From Ianthella basta (Eukaryota; Porifera; Demospongiae; Verongiida; Ianthellidae), in NCBI GenBank assembly GCA_964019415.1, contig OZ025880.1:7524491-7588490 (forward strand): 64,000 bases of DNA, in the 5' to 3' direction. Positions 14,147-26,457 of this stretch are shown here, in pieces. Position numbers and translations under genes: made by a program. Under the pieces are notes generated by a model that was not told where the DNA came from, did no database searches, and worked only from the letters and a program-made list of their open reading frames with translations. How positions within the stretch are numbered: the stretch's first letter is position 1; each line of letters opens with the position of its first letter.

Positions 14147-14617
14147 ATGATGTCTGAGGTCCATCTAGCCGGAGGGGGCAGTGTGAGGCAATTGTCTCCC
14201 GAGGTAGCTCAGCTGGTGGACTATCCATGGGAAGAGGCCAGCGGCAAGTTGAAGGATGTCCTTGCAGTTCCGGTGGAGCCCATGTAGACAGAGCAGGTGA
14301 GGGGATTTGCTAGTGGTAGCCATGGTGATGTGGCCAGTATCATGTGATTGAAATCAATACAGCATCTTTACTACTCACCTGTGGTGCATGTCTCCCCCAG
14401 TCACCCATCCTCCGTCCTACCTGCATGCCACTCCCACCCCTCCACCCCTCTCCTCTCCATCTGAAGGCTGCTAGATGATGTGAAGGAAGGCAGTCCTGAA
14501 CCTGCAGCTCTGGCCAACCTATCCAAAGAGTTCTACTTAGCATTGTCACACCAGGCGGTGGCAAAGAAGACCATTGACAGCAAGAGATCAGTAGCTCAAA
14601 AGCAGGACCTCTGTGAG
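14147..14617 (+). pseudogene. Vault PARP (PARP4)-like helical-domain fragment with in-frame stop
   Basis: Two exon-like segments, 14147-14296 and 14467-14617, each bounded by AG and GT. The first ends in QLSPEVAQLVDYPWEEASGK and LKDVLAVPVEPM, then TAG at 14285-14287, nine bases before the GT donor at 14297. The second reads LLDDVKEGSPEPAALANLSK, EFYLALSHQ and VAQKQDLCE. In order and spacing they match the PARP regulatory helical domain of PARP4: the xEVxxLVxxxWxEAxGxLxxxLxxPV helix, then a FYxLIPH-like segment and an AKKxDLC-like segment. The IPH element is degenerate (ALSHQ). No catalytic PARP, VIT or vWA part follows before the satellite. Probably a gene remnant; the homology rests on recognition by eye. 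Confidence 0.5.
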
Positions 14618-15480
14618 GTGAGGTAGACAACCGAGGGACGTAGTGAGAGCGGCAACAAGTGAACTGGTCAATAAGCAAATAGAGTGTCATTTGGTGCTGT
14701 ATTTGTTCCTAGGCCAGTTAGTGCTGATTTAGCTGCTACATGAGTGACTTTGCATCTATCCCTCTGTATACAAGGATACACTCCCCTCCCCTCCAATTGC
14801 TTCACACAACTGTCCTCCCCTAGTCTCACATAGCCCAGACCATTTCCTTTGTTGCATGACCCTATTGTGCAATAGGGAGAGTGTCTGGTCAACTGCGCAC
14901 TGTAATGAGCTCAACCACTGTCAGTGATCGAGACGTTTGTCTTTGTATTATGTTATCACATGTTATGTGTAGTTTCACTGTATGTTGTAATGTTTCTGCA
15001 TTGTGCGGGTGCGTGTGTTTGTGGTGTGTGCTCTTCCATATTGAAGTGACTTTCTGTTTATCTGGGAGGTCAGAACGATACCCACAAAATTGTAACAGTA
15101 CATTGTTTTGCTCTTAGCTCCAAGTCTCAACTGTCACCCAATCCCGTCACTGTGTTACAACTGTCATTCTCTCCTGTCACAGTGTCACAACCGTCCCATG
15201 AGACGTGGTGACAGTCGGCAAGTCCACTGGGTGGGCCACTCGTAGCAGCACTGAGGCATGTTATTGCTCCTTGCACTGTGAGATCACCCATGGGGACCAG
15301 TCCACACCTCTCTACCAGAGTATAGCTATGCAAAAAAGTTTTGGACTCACATGCAGGATGAGCGAGTGGGTGCAGGGGAAGGGGGCATGATCAGTGAAAT
15401 TGGGCTTGTAGTGCATACAATTCAACATGGGAGTAATAAGGAGTGTACAATGAAACCTCCTTATAAAGTACACCATGCCA
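14618..15480. other. Unannotated sequence
   Basis: About 860 bp with no recognisable gene. Two short direct repeats around TCACTGTGTTACAACTGTC and TCACAGTGTCACAACCGTC lie at 15146-15200. Confidence 0.45.
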
Positions 15481-18002
15481 TAAGACATCCAGAGCTATAC
15501 CCGTAGGGCCTGCAGTGCTACACTTATGGCCTCCACTGCCACCCACAGAGCCTTCAGTGCTACCCGTATGGCCTCACATGCAACCCTTAAGGCCTCCAGC
15601 GCTTCTCAAAGACCACCAGCTCATACCCATCGGGCCTCCAGTGCATCTTGTAGGGGGTCCAGTGCATCTCGAAGGGGCTCCAGTCCATCATGTAGGGGGT
15701 CCAGTGCATCTCGTAGAGGGTCAAGTGCATCCTTTAGGGTTGTCCAGTGCATCTTGTGGGGGCTCCAGTGCATCCTGTAGGGGGTATAGTGCATGTTGCA
15801 AGGGGTCCAGTGCATCTCGAAGGGGGTCTAGTGCATGTCGTAGTTGGTCCAGTGCATCTCGAGGGGGTTCAGTGCATCTCGAAGGGGGTCCAGTGCATCT
15901 CGTAGGGGGTCCAGTGCATCTCGAAGGGGGTCCAGTTCATGTTGTAGGGGGTCCAGTGAATTTCGAAGGGGGTCCAGTGCATCTCGTAGAAGGTCCAGTG
16001 CATCTCGTAGGGGGTAGAGTGCATCTTGTATGGGGTCCAGTGCATCTTGTAGGGGGTCCAGTGCAAGTCGTAGTGGGTCCGATGCATCTCGAAGGAGGTC
16101 CAGTGCATCGTGTAGGGGATCCAGTGCATCTCGTAGGGGTCCAGTGCATCTCGTAGTGGGTCCAGTGCATCATGGGGTCCAGTGCATCTCGTAGGGGGTC
16201 CAGTGCATCTCGTAGGGTGTCCAGTGCGTCTTGTAGGGGTCCAGTGCATCTTGAAAGGTGTCCAGAGCATCTTGTGGGGGCTCCAGTGCATCCTGTAGGG
16301 GGTATAGTGCATGTCGCAAGGGGTCCAGTGCATCTCGTAGGGGGTCCAGTGCATGTCGTAGTTGGTCCAGTGCATCTCGAAGGGGGTTCAGTGCATCTCG
16401 TAGGGGGTTCAGGGCATCTCATAGGGGGTCCAGTGTATCTTGTAGGGGGTCCAGTGCATCTCGAAGGGGGTCCAGTGCATCTCGTAGGGGGTCCAGTGCA
16501 TCTCGAAGGGGGTCCAGTTCATGTTGTAGGGGGTTCAGTGCATTTCGAAGGGGGTCCAGTGCATCTCGTAGAAGGTCCAGTGCATCTCGTAGGGGGTAGA
16601 GTGCATCTTGTATGGGGTCCAGTGCATCTTGTAGGGGGTCCAGTGCAAGTCGTAGTGGGTCCGATGCATCTCGAAGGAGGTCCAGTGCATCGTGTAGGGG
16701 ATCCAGTGCATCTCGTAGGGGTCCAGTGCATCTCGTAGTGGGTCCAGTGCATCATGGGGTCCAGTGCATCTCGTAGGGGGTCCAGTGCATCTCGTAGGGT
16801 GTCCAGTGCGTCTTGTAGGGGTCCAGTGCATCTTGAAGGGTGTCCAGTGCATCTTGTAGGGGGTGCAGTGTATCATATAAGGGATCCAGTGCATCTTGTA
16901 GGGGGTCCAGTGCATATCGTAGTGGGTCCAATGCATCTCGAAAGGGGTCCAGTGCATCTCGTAGGGGGTCCAGTGCATGTTGTAGGGGGTCCAGTGCATC
17001 TCGTAGGGGGTCTAGTGCATCTCATAGGGGGTCCAGTGCATCTCATAAGGAGTCAAGTGCGTATTGTAGGGGGTCCAGTGCATCTCGTAGGGGTCCAGTG
17101 CATCTCGTAGAGGGTCAAGTGCATCATGTAGGAGGTCCAGTGCTTCTCGTAGAGGGTCAAGTGCATCCTTTAGGGTTTTCCAGTGCATCTAGTAGGGGGT
17201 ACAGTGCATCTTGTAGGAGGTCTAGTGCATGTCGTAAGGGGTCCAGTGCATCTCGAAGGGGGTCCAGTGCATGTCGTAGGGGGTCCAGTGCATCTCGTAT
17301 GGGGTCCAGTGTATCTCGTAGGGGGTCCAGTGCATTTCGTAGGGGGTCCAGTGCATGTTGTGGGGAGTTCGGTGCATCTCGAAGGGGGTCTAGTGCATGT
17401 CATAGGGGGTCCAGTGCATATTTAGGGGGTCCAGTGGATCTTGTAGGGGGTCCAGTGCATATTTAGGGGGTCCAGTGGATCTTGTAGGGGGTCCAATACA
17501 TCTCGTAGGGGGTCCAGTGCATCTCGTAAGGGGTCCAGTGCATCATGTTGGGTGTCCAGTGCATCTCGTAGGGGGTCCAGTGCATCTCGAAGGGGGTCTA
17601 GTGCATCTTGTAGGGGGTCCAGTGCATCTTGTAGGGTGTTTAGTGCGTTTTGTAGGGGGTGCAGTGCATCTTGTAGGGGGTCCAGTGCATCTAGTAGGGG
17701 GTCCAGTGCTTCTGGTAGGGGGTCCAGTTCATTCTGTAGGGGTCCAGTGTATTTTGTAGGAGAACCAGTGCAACTGGTAGGGGGTCCAGTGTATTCTGTA
17801 GGTTGTATAGTGTATCTTGAAGGGGGTCCAGTGCATCTGGTAGGGGGTCTAGTGTATTTTGTAGGGGGTCCAGTGTATCTTGCAGAGGGTCCAGTGCATC
17901 TTGTAGAGAGTCCAGTGGATCTTGTAGGGGGTCCAGTGCATTTTGTAAGGGGTCCAGTGCGATCTGTAGGGAGTCCAGTGCATCTTGTTGGGGGCCCAGT
18001 TC
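15481..18002. repeat. 21-bp satellite array, block 1
   Basis: More than 110 tandem units built on GGTCCAGTGCATCTCGTAGG, mostly 21 bp with some 20-bp units. The first 150 bp are the older GGCCTCCAGTGCTACCC form. Variant words (TCTCGAAGG, ATGTTGTAGG, ATCTTGTAGG) are clustered, showing local amplification. A segment around 15.9-16.25 kb is repeated about 582 bp downstream. Long frames on both strands are repeat artefacts. Confidence 0.98.
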
Positions 18003-20385
18003 ATCTTGCTTCATCTTGCCTTGTCTTCCCTCATCTTACCTCATCTATCTTCATCTTGTATCATCTTGTCTCATCTTTCCTCATCTTACCTCATCTTGTC
18101 TCATCTTAATTGCCTCATCTTGCTTCATCCTGCCGCATCTTCCCTCATCTTGCTTCATCTTTCCTCATCTTGCTTCATCTTACCCTGTCTTGCTCCATCT
18201 TTCCTCATCTTTCCTCATCTTACCTCATCTGAGTTCATCTTGCTTCATCTTGCTTCGTCTTGCCTCATCTTGCCGCATCTTCCCTCATCTTGCCTCATCT
18301 ATCTTCCTCTTGTCTCATCTTGCCTCGTCTTTCCTCATCTTACCTCATTTTGCCTCGTCTTGCCTCATCTTGCCTTATCTTCCCTCATCTTACCTCATCT
18401 ATCTTCATCTTGTATCATCTTGTCTCATCTTTCCTCATCTTACCTCATCTTGTCTCATCTTGCCTCATCTTGCTTCATCTTGCGTCATCTTTCCTCATCT
18501 TTCCTCATCTTACCTCATCTTGCCTCATATTTCCTCATCTTGCCTCATCTTGTCTCATCTTGTCTCGTCTTGCTTCATCTTGCCTTATCTCATCTCATCT
18601 AGCCTCATCTTACCTCATCTTGCTTCATCTTGCTTCATCTTGCTTTATCTTTCCTCATCTTGCTTCATCCTGCCGCATCTTCCCTCATCTTGCTTCATCT
18701 TTCCTCATCTTGCTTCATCTTACCCTGTCTTGCTTCATCTTGCCTCATCTTGCCTCATCTTGCCGCATCTTCCTTCATGTTGCCTTGTCTTGTTTCATCT
18801 TACCTCATCTTGTCCCATCTTTCCTCATCATGCTGCATCTTGCCTCATCTTGCTTCATCTTGTTTCATCTTGTCTCATCTTGTCTCATCTTGCCTCATCT
18901 TGTCCCATCTTTCCTCATCTTGCTTCATCTTGCCTCATCTTGTTTCATCTTGTCTCATCCTGTCCCATCTTTCCTCATCTTGCTTCATCTTGCCTCATCT
19001 TGCTTCATATTGCCGCATCTTGCTTCATCTTGCCTCATCTTGTCTCATCTTGCCTCATCTTGTCCCATCTTTCCTCATCTTGTTTCATCTTGCTTCATCT
19101 TGCTTCATCTTGCCTCATCTTGTCTCATCTTGCCTCATCCTGTCCCATCTTTCCTCATCTTGCTTCATCTTGCCGCATCTTGCTTCATCTTGCTTCATCT
19201 TGCTTCATCTTGCTTCATCTTGCCTCATCTTGCTTCATCTTACTTTATCTTGCCGCATCTTGCTTCATCTTGCCTCATCTTGCCTCATCTTGCTTCATCT
19301 TGCTTCATCTTGCTTCATCTTGTCTCATCTTGTCTCATCTTTCCTCATCTTCCCTCATCTTGTCTCATCTTGCCTCATCTTGCTTCATCCTTCCCCATCT
19401 TACCTAATCTTGCCTCATCTTGCTTCATCTTGCTTTATCTTTCGTCATCTTGCTTTATCTTGTCTCATCTTGCCTCATCTTCCCTCATCTTGCTTCATCT
19501 TGCCTCATCTTGCTTCATCTTGCTGCATTTGCTTCATTGGACCGCATCTTTCTTCATTTTGCCTCATCTTGTCTCATCTTGTCTCATCTTGTCTCATATT
19601 GTCTCATCTTGCTTCATCTTGCCTCATCTTGCCTCATCTTGCCTCATCTTCCTTCATCTTACCTCATCTCGTCTCATCTTGCCTCATCTTGCTTCATCCT
19701 AACGTTGCCTCATCTTGCTTCATCTTTCCTCATCTTGCCTCATCTTGTCTCATCTTGCTTCATCTTGTCTCATCTTGCCTCATCTTGCCTCATCTTGTCT
19801 CATCTTCCTCATCTTTCCTCATCTTGCTTCATCTTGCCGCATCTTGCTTCATCTTACTTCATCTTGCCTCATCTTGCCTGATCTTGCTGCATCTTGCTTC
19901 ATCTTGCCTCAATTTCCATCATCTTGTCTCATCTGGCTTCATCTTGCCTCATCTTGCCTCATCTTGCTTCATCTTGCCTTATCTTGCTTCTTCTTGTCTT
20001 ATCTTGTCTTATCTTGCCTCATCTTTCCTCATCTTGCTTCATCTTTTCTCATCCTGCTTCATCTTACCTCATCTTGCCTCATCTTGCTTCATCTTTCCTC
20101 ATCCTGCTTCATCTTGCCTCATCTTGCCTCATCTTCCTTCATCTTGCCTCATCTTGCTTCATCTTGCTTCATCCTTCCCCATCTTACCTCATCTTACCTC
20201 ATCTTGTCTCATCTTGCCTCATCTTGCTTCATCTTGCTTCATCTTGTTTTATCTTTCCCCATCTTGCTTCATCTTGCCGCATCTTCCCTCATCTTGCTTC
20301 ATCTTTCCTCATCTGGCTTCATCTTACCCAGTCTTGCCTCATCTTGCCTCATCATGCCTCATCTTGCTTCATCTTGCCGCATCTG
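18003..20385. repeat. 10-bp TCATCTTGCY satellite, block 1
   Basis: About 238 tandem decamers of TCATCTTGCC/TCATCTTGCT with TTTCC, TTACC, TTGTC and TTCCC variants. One phase slip occurs at a CATTTGCTTCATTGGACCGC interruption (19525-19547). It begins at a GGGCCCAGTTCATCTTGCTT junction and ends at CTTCATCTTGCCGCATCTGG before the next 21-bp block. Confidence 0.98.
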
Positions 20386-20933
20386 GTAGGGGGTCCAGTG
20401 CATTCTGTAGGGGGTCCAGTGCATTCTGTAGGGGGTCCAGTGTATTTTGTAGGGGGTCAAGTGTGTCTTGTAGGAGGTCCAATGCATCTTGTTGGGGGTC
20501 CAGTGCATTCTGTAATGGGTCCAGTGCATCCTGTAGGGGTCCAGTGCATCTTGCAGGGGGTTCAGTGTATCTTGCAGGGGGTCCAGTGAATCTTGTAGGT
20601 GGTCCACTGTATCTTGTAGGGGGTCCAGGGCATCTTGTAGGGGGTCCAGTGCATCTTGTAGGGGGTCCAGTGCAAGTTGTAGGGGGTTCAGTGCAATTTG
20701 TAGGGGGTCCAGTGCATCCTGTAGGGGGTCAAGTGATTCTTGTAAGGGATCCAGTGCATCTTGTAGGGGGTAAAGTGTAAACTCTAAGGGTCCCGTGCAT
20801 CTTGCAGGGGGTCCAGTGCATTCTGTAGGGGGTGCAGTGCATTCTGTAGGGGTTCCAGTGCATCCTGTAGGGGGTCCAGTGTATCTTGTAGGGGGTCAAG
20901 TGCATTCTGTAGGGGGTCCAGTGCATCTAGTAG
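20386..20933. repeat. 21-bp satellite array, block 2
   Basis: About 26 units of the GTAGGGGGTCCAGTGCAT type, here mostly with CATCTTGTAGG and CATTCTGTAGG variants. It is cut at its right end by a 1000-bp insertion. Confidence 0.97.
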
Positions 20934-21933
20934 CAGGGCCGTCGGAGACGGTACGGCTGGTACGGCCATGGCCGCACCACTTTTTGGACAGCTAGCAGCT
21001 TTTATCATTTTTCAAATGCAGTCTTTTTAGCTACTAAACAAGATACCCCCTACCCTACCCACACTAACCGTTGAGGAAACAAAGGAAGCAATAATCTTAG
21101 GTTGTTAGCAGATCCAATGAAGCAGGAGATATTAAATTGGGTCCAATACTACTACAATTATTGTTTGCACCCGCGCTCGTTTCTTCCGCCATGTTTAGTT
21201 ATGTAATCGATTCAGAACGTAATAAAAATGGAGGCTAGCAGCGCGAACGTAGGCAATCGTCTTCTCCCACCAATGAACCCACATCACCTGGCGCTACATA
21301 TGCCAGAAACCTGTATGCAGCACAAAAATTGCAACTTACCGTGATTGTAACTTTGTTGAAGTTCATGCTAGTGATGCCAGCTACAAATGCTGTAAACGAA
21401 CACTCATTCATTGCCTTGAGGTGAGCAAAAACATTCTTGAGGACCACCATGAACCAAAATCGGCTGAATCATTTGATGGTACTCCACATTCATGAACAAA
21501 TAACTGATGTCTTGAAATCGAAAGATGTTGCTAATAATTTTGTTCCATATTCAGAGTTGCAGCACAGATTGCTGCTAGCTAGCTATTTGGGAAGTTTACA
21601 TAGATAACATTGTCTCATAGCTACCCATAGACTAATTTTTGTAGGAATTGCTATTGTGGTATAACATTGAAATGGCTTCATTCATTAATATAATTTTATA
21701 CATTCCGCAGCTGCAGTGTACAGACATATTGCAAAGAAAGTGCATGATAATTATATTGTGAAATCTATGTAGCTATGTAACCCTACATTCATGAGGCACA
21801 AATTTGTAGCAAAATTGCCTGAACCATAACAATAAGAAAATATTTTCGCTCGCTTTGCTCGCAACATTTGTTTCTTTCGCCCATGATCATAACCAATGGC
21901 CTTACCACTTCTGAATTGCTTCCGACGGCTCTG
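20934..21933. mobile_element. Non-autonomous hAT-like DNA transposon (1000 bp)
   Basis: Unique sequence interrupting a 21-bp satellite block. The left end CAGGGCCGTCGGA and the right end TCCGACGGCTCTG are inverted repeats with 12 of 13 positions matching. The CAGRG start is typical of hAT elements. Satellite resumes immediately on both sides. AGTAG on the left and AGTAA on the right could be a short target duplication; a clean 8-bp hAT duplication is not visible. The longest internal frame is about 71 codons, so no transposase is encoded. Confidence 0.65.
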
Positions 21934-22094
21934 AGTAAGGGGTCCAGTGCATCTTGTAGGGGGTCCAGTACATCTTGTAGGGGTCCAGTGCATCTTGTAG
22001 GGGGTCCAGTGCATCCTGCAGTGGGGTCCAGGGCATCTTGCAAGGGGTCCTGTGTATCTTGCAGGGGGTCCAGTGCATCTTGTAGGGGGCCCAG
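21934..22094. repeat. 21-bp satellite, short remainder after the insertion
   Basis: Seven to eight 21-bp units between the hAT-like element and the next 10-bp block. It ends in the conserved GGGCCCAGTTCATCTTGCTT junction. Confidence 0.95.
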
Positions 22095-24288
22095 TTCATC
22101 TTGCTTCATCTTGCCTTGTCTTGCCTGATCTTGCCTCATCTTCCCTCATCTTGCATCATCTTTCTTCATCTTTTCTCATCTTGTCTCATCTTTCCTCATC
22201 TTACCTCATCTTGCCTCATCTTGCCTCATCTTGCCTCGTCTTCCCTCATCTTGCCTCATCTTTCTTCATCTTGTCTCATCTTGTCTCATCTTTCCTCATC
22301 TTTCCTCATCTTACCTCATCTTGCCTCATCTTGCCTCATCTTGCGTCATCTTGCCTCATCTTGCTTAACCTTGCCTCATCTTGTCTCATCTTGCCTCGTC
22401 TTGCTTCATCTTGCCTTATCTCACCTCATCTAGCCTCATCTTGCCTGATCTTGCTTCATCTTGCTTCATCTTGCTTCATCTTGCTTTATCTTTCCTCATA
22501 TTGCTTCATCCTGCCGCATCTTCCCTCATCTTGATTCATCTCTCCTCATCTTGCTTCATCTTACCCCATCTTGCCTCATCTTGCCTCATCATGCCTCATA
22601 TTACTTCATCTTTCCTCATCTTACCTCATCTTGCCTCATCTTGCCTCATCTTGCCTCGTCTTCCCTCATCTTGCCTCATCTTTCTTCATCTTGTCTCATC
22701 TTGTCTCATCTTTCCTCATCTTTCCTCATCTTACCTCATCTTGCCTCATCTTGCCTCATCTTGCGTCATCTTGCCTCATCTTGCTTAACCTTGCCTCATC
22801 TTGTCTCATCTTGCCTCGTCTTGCTTCATCTTGCCTTATCTCACCTCATCTAGCCTCATCTTGCCTGATCTTGCTTCATCTTGCTTCATCTTGCTTCATC
22901 TTGCTTTATCTTTCCTCATATTGCTTCATCCTGCCGCATCTTCCCTCATCTTGATTCATCTCTCCTCATCTTGCTTCATCTTACCCCATCTTGCCTCATC
23001 TTGCCTCATCATGCCTCATATTACTTCATCTTGCCACATCTTGCCTTATCTTTCCTCATCTTAGTTCATCTTGCTTCATCTTGCCTTGTCTTGCCTCATC
23101 TTGCCGCATCTTCCTTCATGTTGCCTTGTCTTGCTTCATCTTGCTTCATCTTGCTTCATCTTGTCTCATCTTGTCTCATCTTGCCTCATCTTGTCCCATC
23201 TTTCCTCATCTTGCTTCATCTTGCCGCATCTAGCTTCATCTTGCTTCACCTTGCTTCATCTTGCTTCATCTTGCTTCATCTTGCCTCATCTTGATTCATC
23301 TTACTTTATCTTGCTGCATCTTGCTTCATCTTGCCCCATCTTACCTCATCTTGCTTCATCTTGTCTCATCTTGTCTCATCTTTCCTCATCTTACCTCATC
23401 TTGTCTCATCTTGCCTCATCTTGCTTCATCCTTCTCCAACTTACCTAATCGGGCCTCATCTTGATTCATATTGCAGCATCTTGCTTAATCTTGCTTTATC
23501 TTTCGTCATCTTGCTTAATGTTGCCTTATCTTGCCTCATCTTGCCTCATCTTGTTTCATCTTGCTTCATCTTGCCTCATCTATCTTCATCTTGCTACATT
23601 TGCTTCATTGGACCGCATCTTTCTTCATCTTGCCTCATCTTGTCTCATCTTGTCTCATCTTTTCTCATCTTGTTTCATCTTGCCGCATCTTGCCTCATCT
23701 TGCTTCATCTTGCCTCATCTTGCCTCATCTTTCTTCATCTTACCTCATATTGTCTCATCTTTCCTCATCTTGCTTCATCCTAATGTTGCCTCATCTTGCT
23801 TCATTGTTCCTCATCTTGCCTCATCTTGCCGTATCTTGCCTCATCTTGCTTCATCTTGCCTTATCTTGCTTCATCTTGTCTTATCTTGCCTCATCTTACC
23901 TCATCTTGCTTCATCTTTCCTCATCCTGCTTCATCTTGTCTTATCTTGCCTCATCTTGCTTCATCTTGCCTCATCTTGCTTCATCTTGCCTCATCTTGCC
24001 TCATCTTGCCGCATCTTGCCTCATCTTGCTTAATCTTGCCTTATCTTGCTTCATCTTGTTTCATCTTGCCTCATCTTGCCTCATCTTGCTTCAACTTGCC
24101 TCATCTTCCTTCATCTTGCCTCGTCTTGCATCATCTTGCTTCATCCTTCCCCATCTTACCTCATCTTGTCTCATCTTGCCTCATCTTTCTTCATCTGTCT
24201 TTATCTTTCCCCATCTTGCCTCATCTTGCCGCATCTTCCCTCATCTTGCCTCATCAAGCCTCATCTTGCTTCATCTTGCCGCATCTTG
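22095..24288. repeat. 10-bp TCATCTTGCY satellite, block 2
   Basis: About 220 decamers. It contains an apparently perfect 420-bp tandem duplication (22191-22610 and 22611-23030). The CATTTGCTTCATTGGACCGC interruption seen in block 1 recurs here at 23597-23619, showing that the blocks are copies of one long unit. Confidence 0.98.
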
Positions 24289-24903
24289 TAGGGGGTCCAG
24301 TGCATTCTGTAGGGGGTCCAGTGTATCTTGTAGGGGGTCCAGTGCATCTGGTAGGGGGTCCAGTGCATTCTGTAGGAGGTCCATTGTATCTTGTAGGGGG
24401 TTCAGTGCATCTTTTAGGGGTCCAGTGCATCTTGTAGGGGGTCCAATGCATCTTGTAGGGGGTCCTGTGCATCTGGTAGGGGGTCCTGTGCATTCTGTAG
24501 GGAGTCCAGTGTATCCTGTAGGGGGTCCAGTGCATGTAGTAGGGGGTCCAGTGCATCTCGAAGGGGGTCCAGTGCATCTTGTAGAGGTCCAGTGCATCTT
24601 GTAGGGGGTCCAGTGCCTCTAGTAGGGGGTCCAATGCATCTTGTAGGAGGTCCAGTGCATCTGGTAGGGGTACTGTGCATTCTGTAGGGTCCAGTGCATC
24701 CTGTAGGGGGTCCAGTGCATCTTGCAGGGAGTCCAGTGTATCTTGCAGGGGTCCAGTGCATCTTGTATGGGGTCCAGTGCATTCTGTAGGGGGTCCAGTG
24801 CATCTTGTAGGGGGTCCAGTGCATTCAGTAGGGGGTCCAGTGCATCCTGTAGGGGGTCCAGTGCATCCTGTAAGGGTCCAGTGCATCTTGTTGGGGGCCC
24901 AGT
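24289..24903. repeat. 21-bp satellite array, block 3
   Basis: About 29 units, with CTGGTAGG, CTTGTAGG and TTCTGTAGG variants. It starts after CTTCATCTTGCCGCATCTTG and ends in the GTTGGGGGCCCAGTTCATCT junction. Confidence 0.97.
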
Positions 24904-26457
24904 TCATCTTGCTTCATCTTGCCTTGTCTTGCCTCATCTTGCCTCATCTTCCCCCATCTTGCGTCATCTTTCTTGATCTTGTCTCATCTTGTCTCATCTT
25001 TCGTCATCTTACCTCATCTTGTCTCATCTTGCCTCATCTTGCTTCATCTTGCCTGATCTTGCCTCATCTTTCCTCATCTTGCCTGATCTTGTCTCATCTT
25101 GCATCGTCTTGCCTCATCTTGCTTCATCTTGCTTCATCTTGCTTTATCTTTCCTCATCTTGCTTAATCCTGCCGCATCTTCCTTCATCTTCCTTCATCTT
25201 TTCTCATGTTGCTTCATCTTACCTCATCTTGCTTCATCTTACTTCATCTTGCTGCATCTTGCTGCATCTTTCCTCATCTTGCTTCATCTTGCTTCATCCT
25301 GCCTCATCTTGTCTCATATTGCCTATCTTGTCCCATCTTTCCTCATCTTGCTTCATCTTGCCGCATCTAGCTTCATCTTGTTTCATCTTGCTTCATCTTA
25401 CATTATCTTGTCGCATGTTGCTTCATCTTGCCTCATCTTGCCTCATCTTTCCTCATCTTGCCTCATCTTGCTTCTTCTTGCCTGATTTTGTTTCATCTTG
25501 CCCCATCTTGCCTCATCTTGCTTCAGCTTGCCTCATCTTGCCTCATCTTCCTTCATCTTGCCTCATCTTGCTTTATCTTACCTCATCTTGTCTCATCTTG
25601 CCTCATCTTGCTTCATCCAAACGTTGCCTCATCTTGCTTCATCTTTCCTCATCTTGCCTCATCTTGCCTGATCTTGATTCATCTTGTCTCATCTTGCCTC
25701 ATCTTGTCTAATCTTCCTCATCTTTCCTCATCTTGCTTCATCTTGCCTCATCTTGCTTTATCTTACCTCATCTTGTCTCATCTTGCCTCATCTTGCTTCA
25801 TCCAAATGTTGCCTCATCTTGCTTCATCTTTCCTCATCTTGCCTCATCTTGCCTGATCTTGATTCATCTTGTCTCATCTTGCCTCATCTTGTCTAATCTT
25901 CCTCATCTTTCCTCATCTTGCTTCATCTTGCCGCATCGTGCTTCATCTTACTCCATCTTGCCTCATCTTGCCTGATCTTGCTGCATCTTGCTTCATCTTC
26001 TCTCATCTCGCTTCATCTTACCTTATCTTGCTTCATCTTGCCTCAATTTCCATTATCTTACCTCATCTGGCTTCATATTGTCTCATCTTGCCACATCTTG
26101 CCTCATTTTGCTTCATCTTGCCTCATCTGGCTTCATCTTGTCTTATCTCGCCTCATCTTGCCCTTATCTGGCTTCATCTTTCCTCATCCTGTTTCATCTT
26201 GCCTCATCTTGCCTCATCTTCCTTCATCTTGCCTCATCTTGCTTCATCTTGCTTCATCCTTCCCCATCCTACCTCATATTGTCTCATCCTGCCTCATCTT
26301 GCTTCATCTTGCTTCATCTTGCTTTATCTTTCCCCATCTTGTTTCATCTTGCCGCATCTTCCCTCATCTTGCTTCATCTTGCCTCATCTTGCTTCATCTT
26401 ACCCAGTCTTGCCTCATCTTGCCTCATCATGCCTCATCTTGCTTCATCTTGCCGCAT
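24904..26457. repeat. 10-bp TCATCTTGCY satellite, block 3
   Basis: About 155 decamers. A 185-bp internal duplication is marked by the rare word TTCATCCAAAYGTTGCC at about 25612 and 25797. Confidence 0.98.

Noticed and set aside
18016..20780. Very long open frames (463, 480 and 716 codons) rich in Leu/Ser/Pro
   Set aside because: They arise because the 10-bp repeat lacks stop codons in several frames at once. Composition follows the repeat, with no start context, splice sites or domain.
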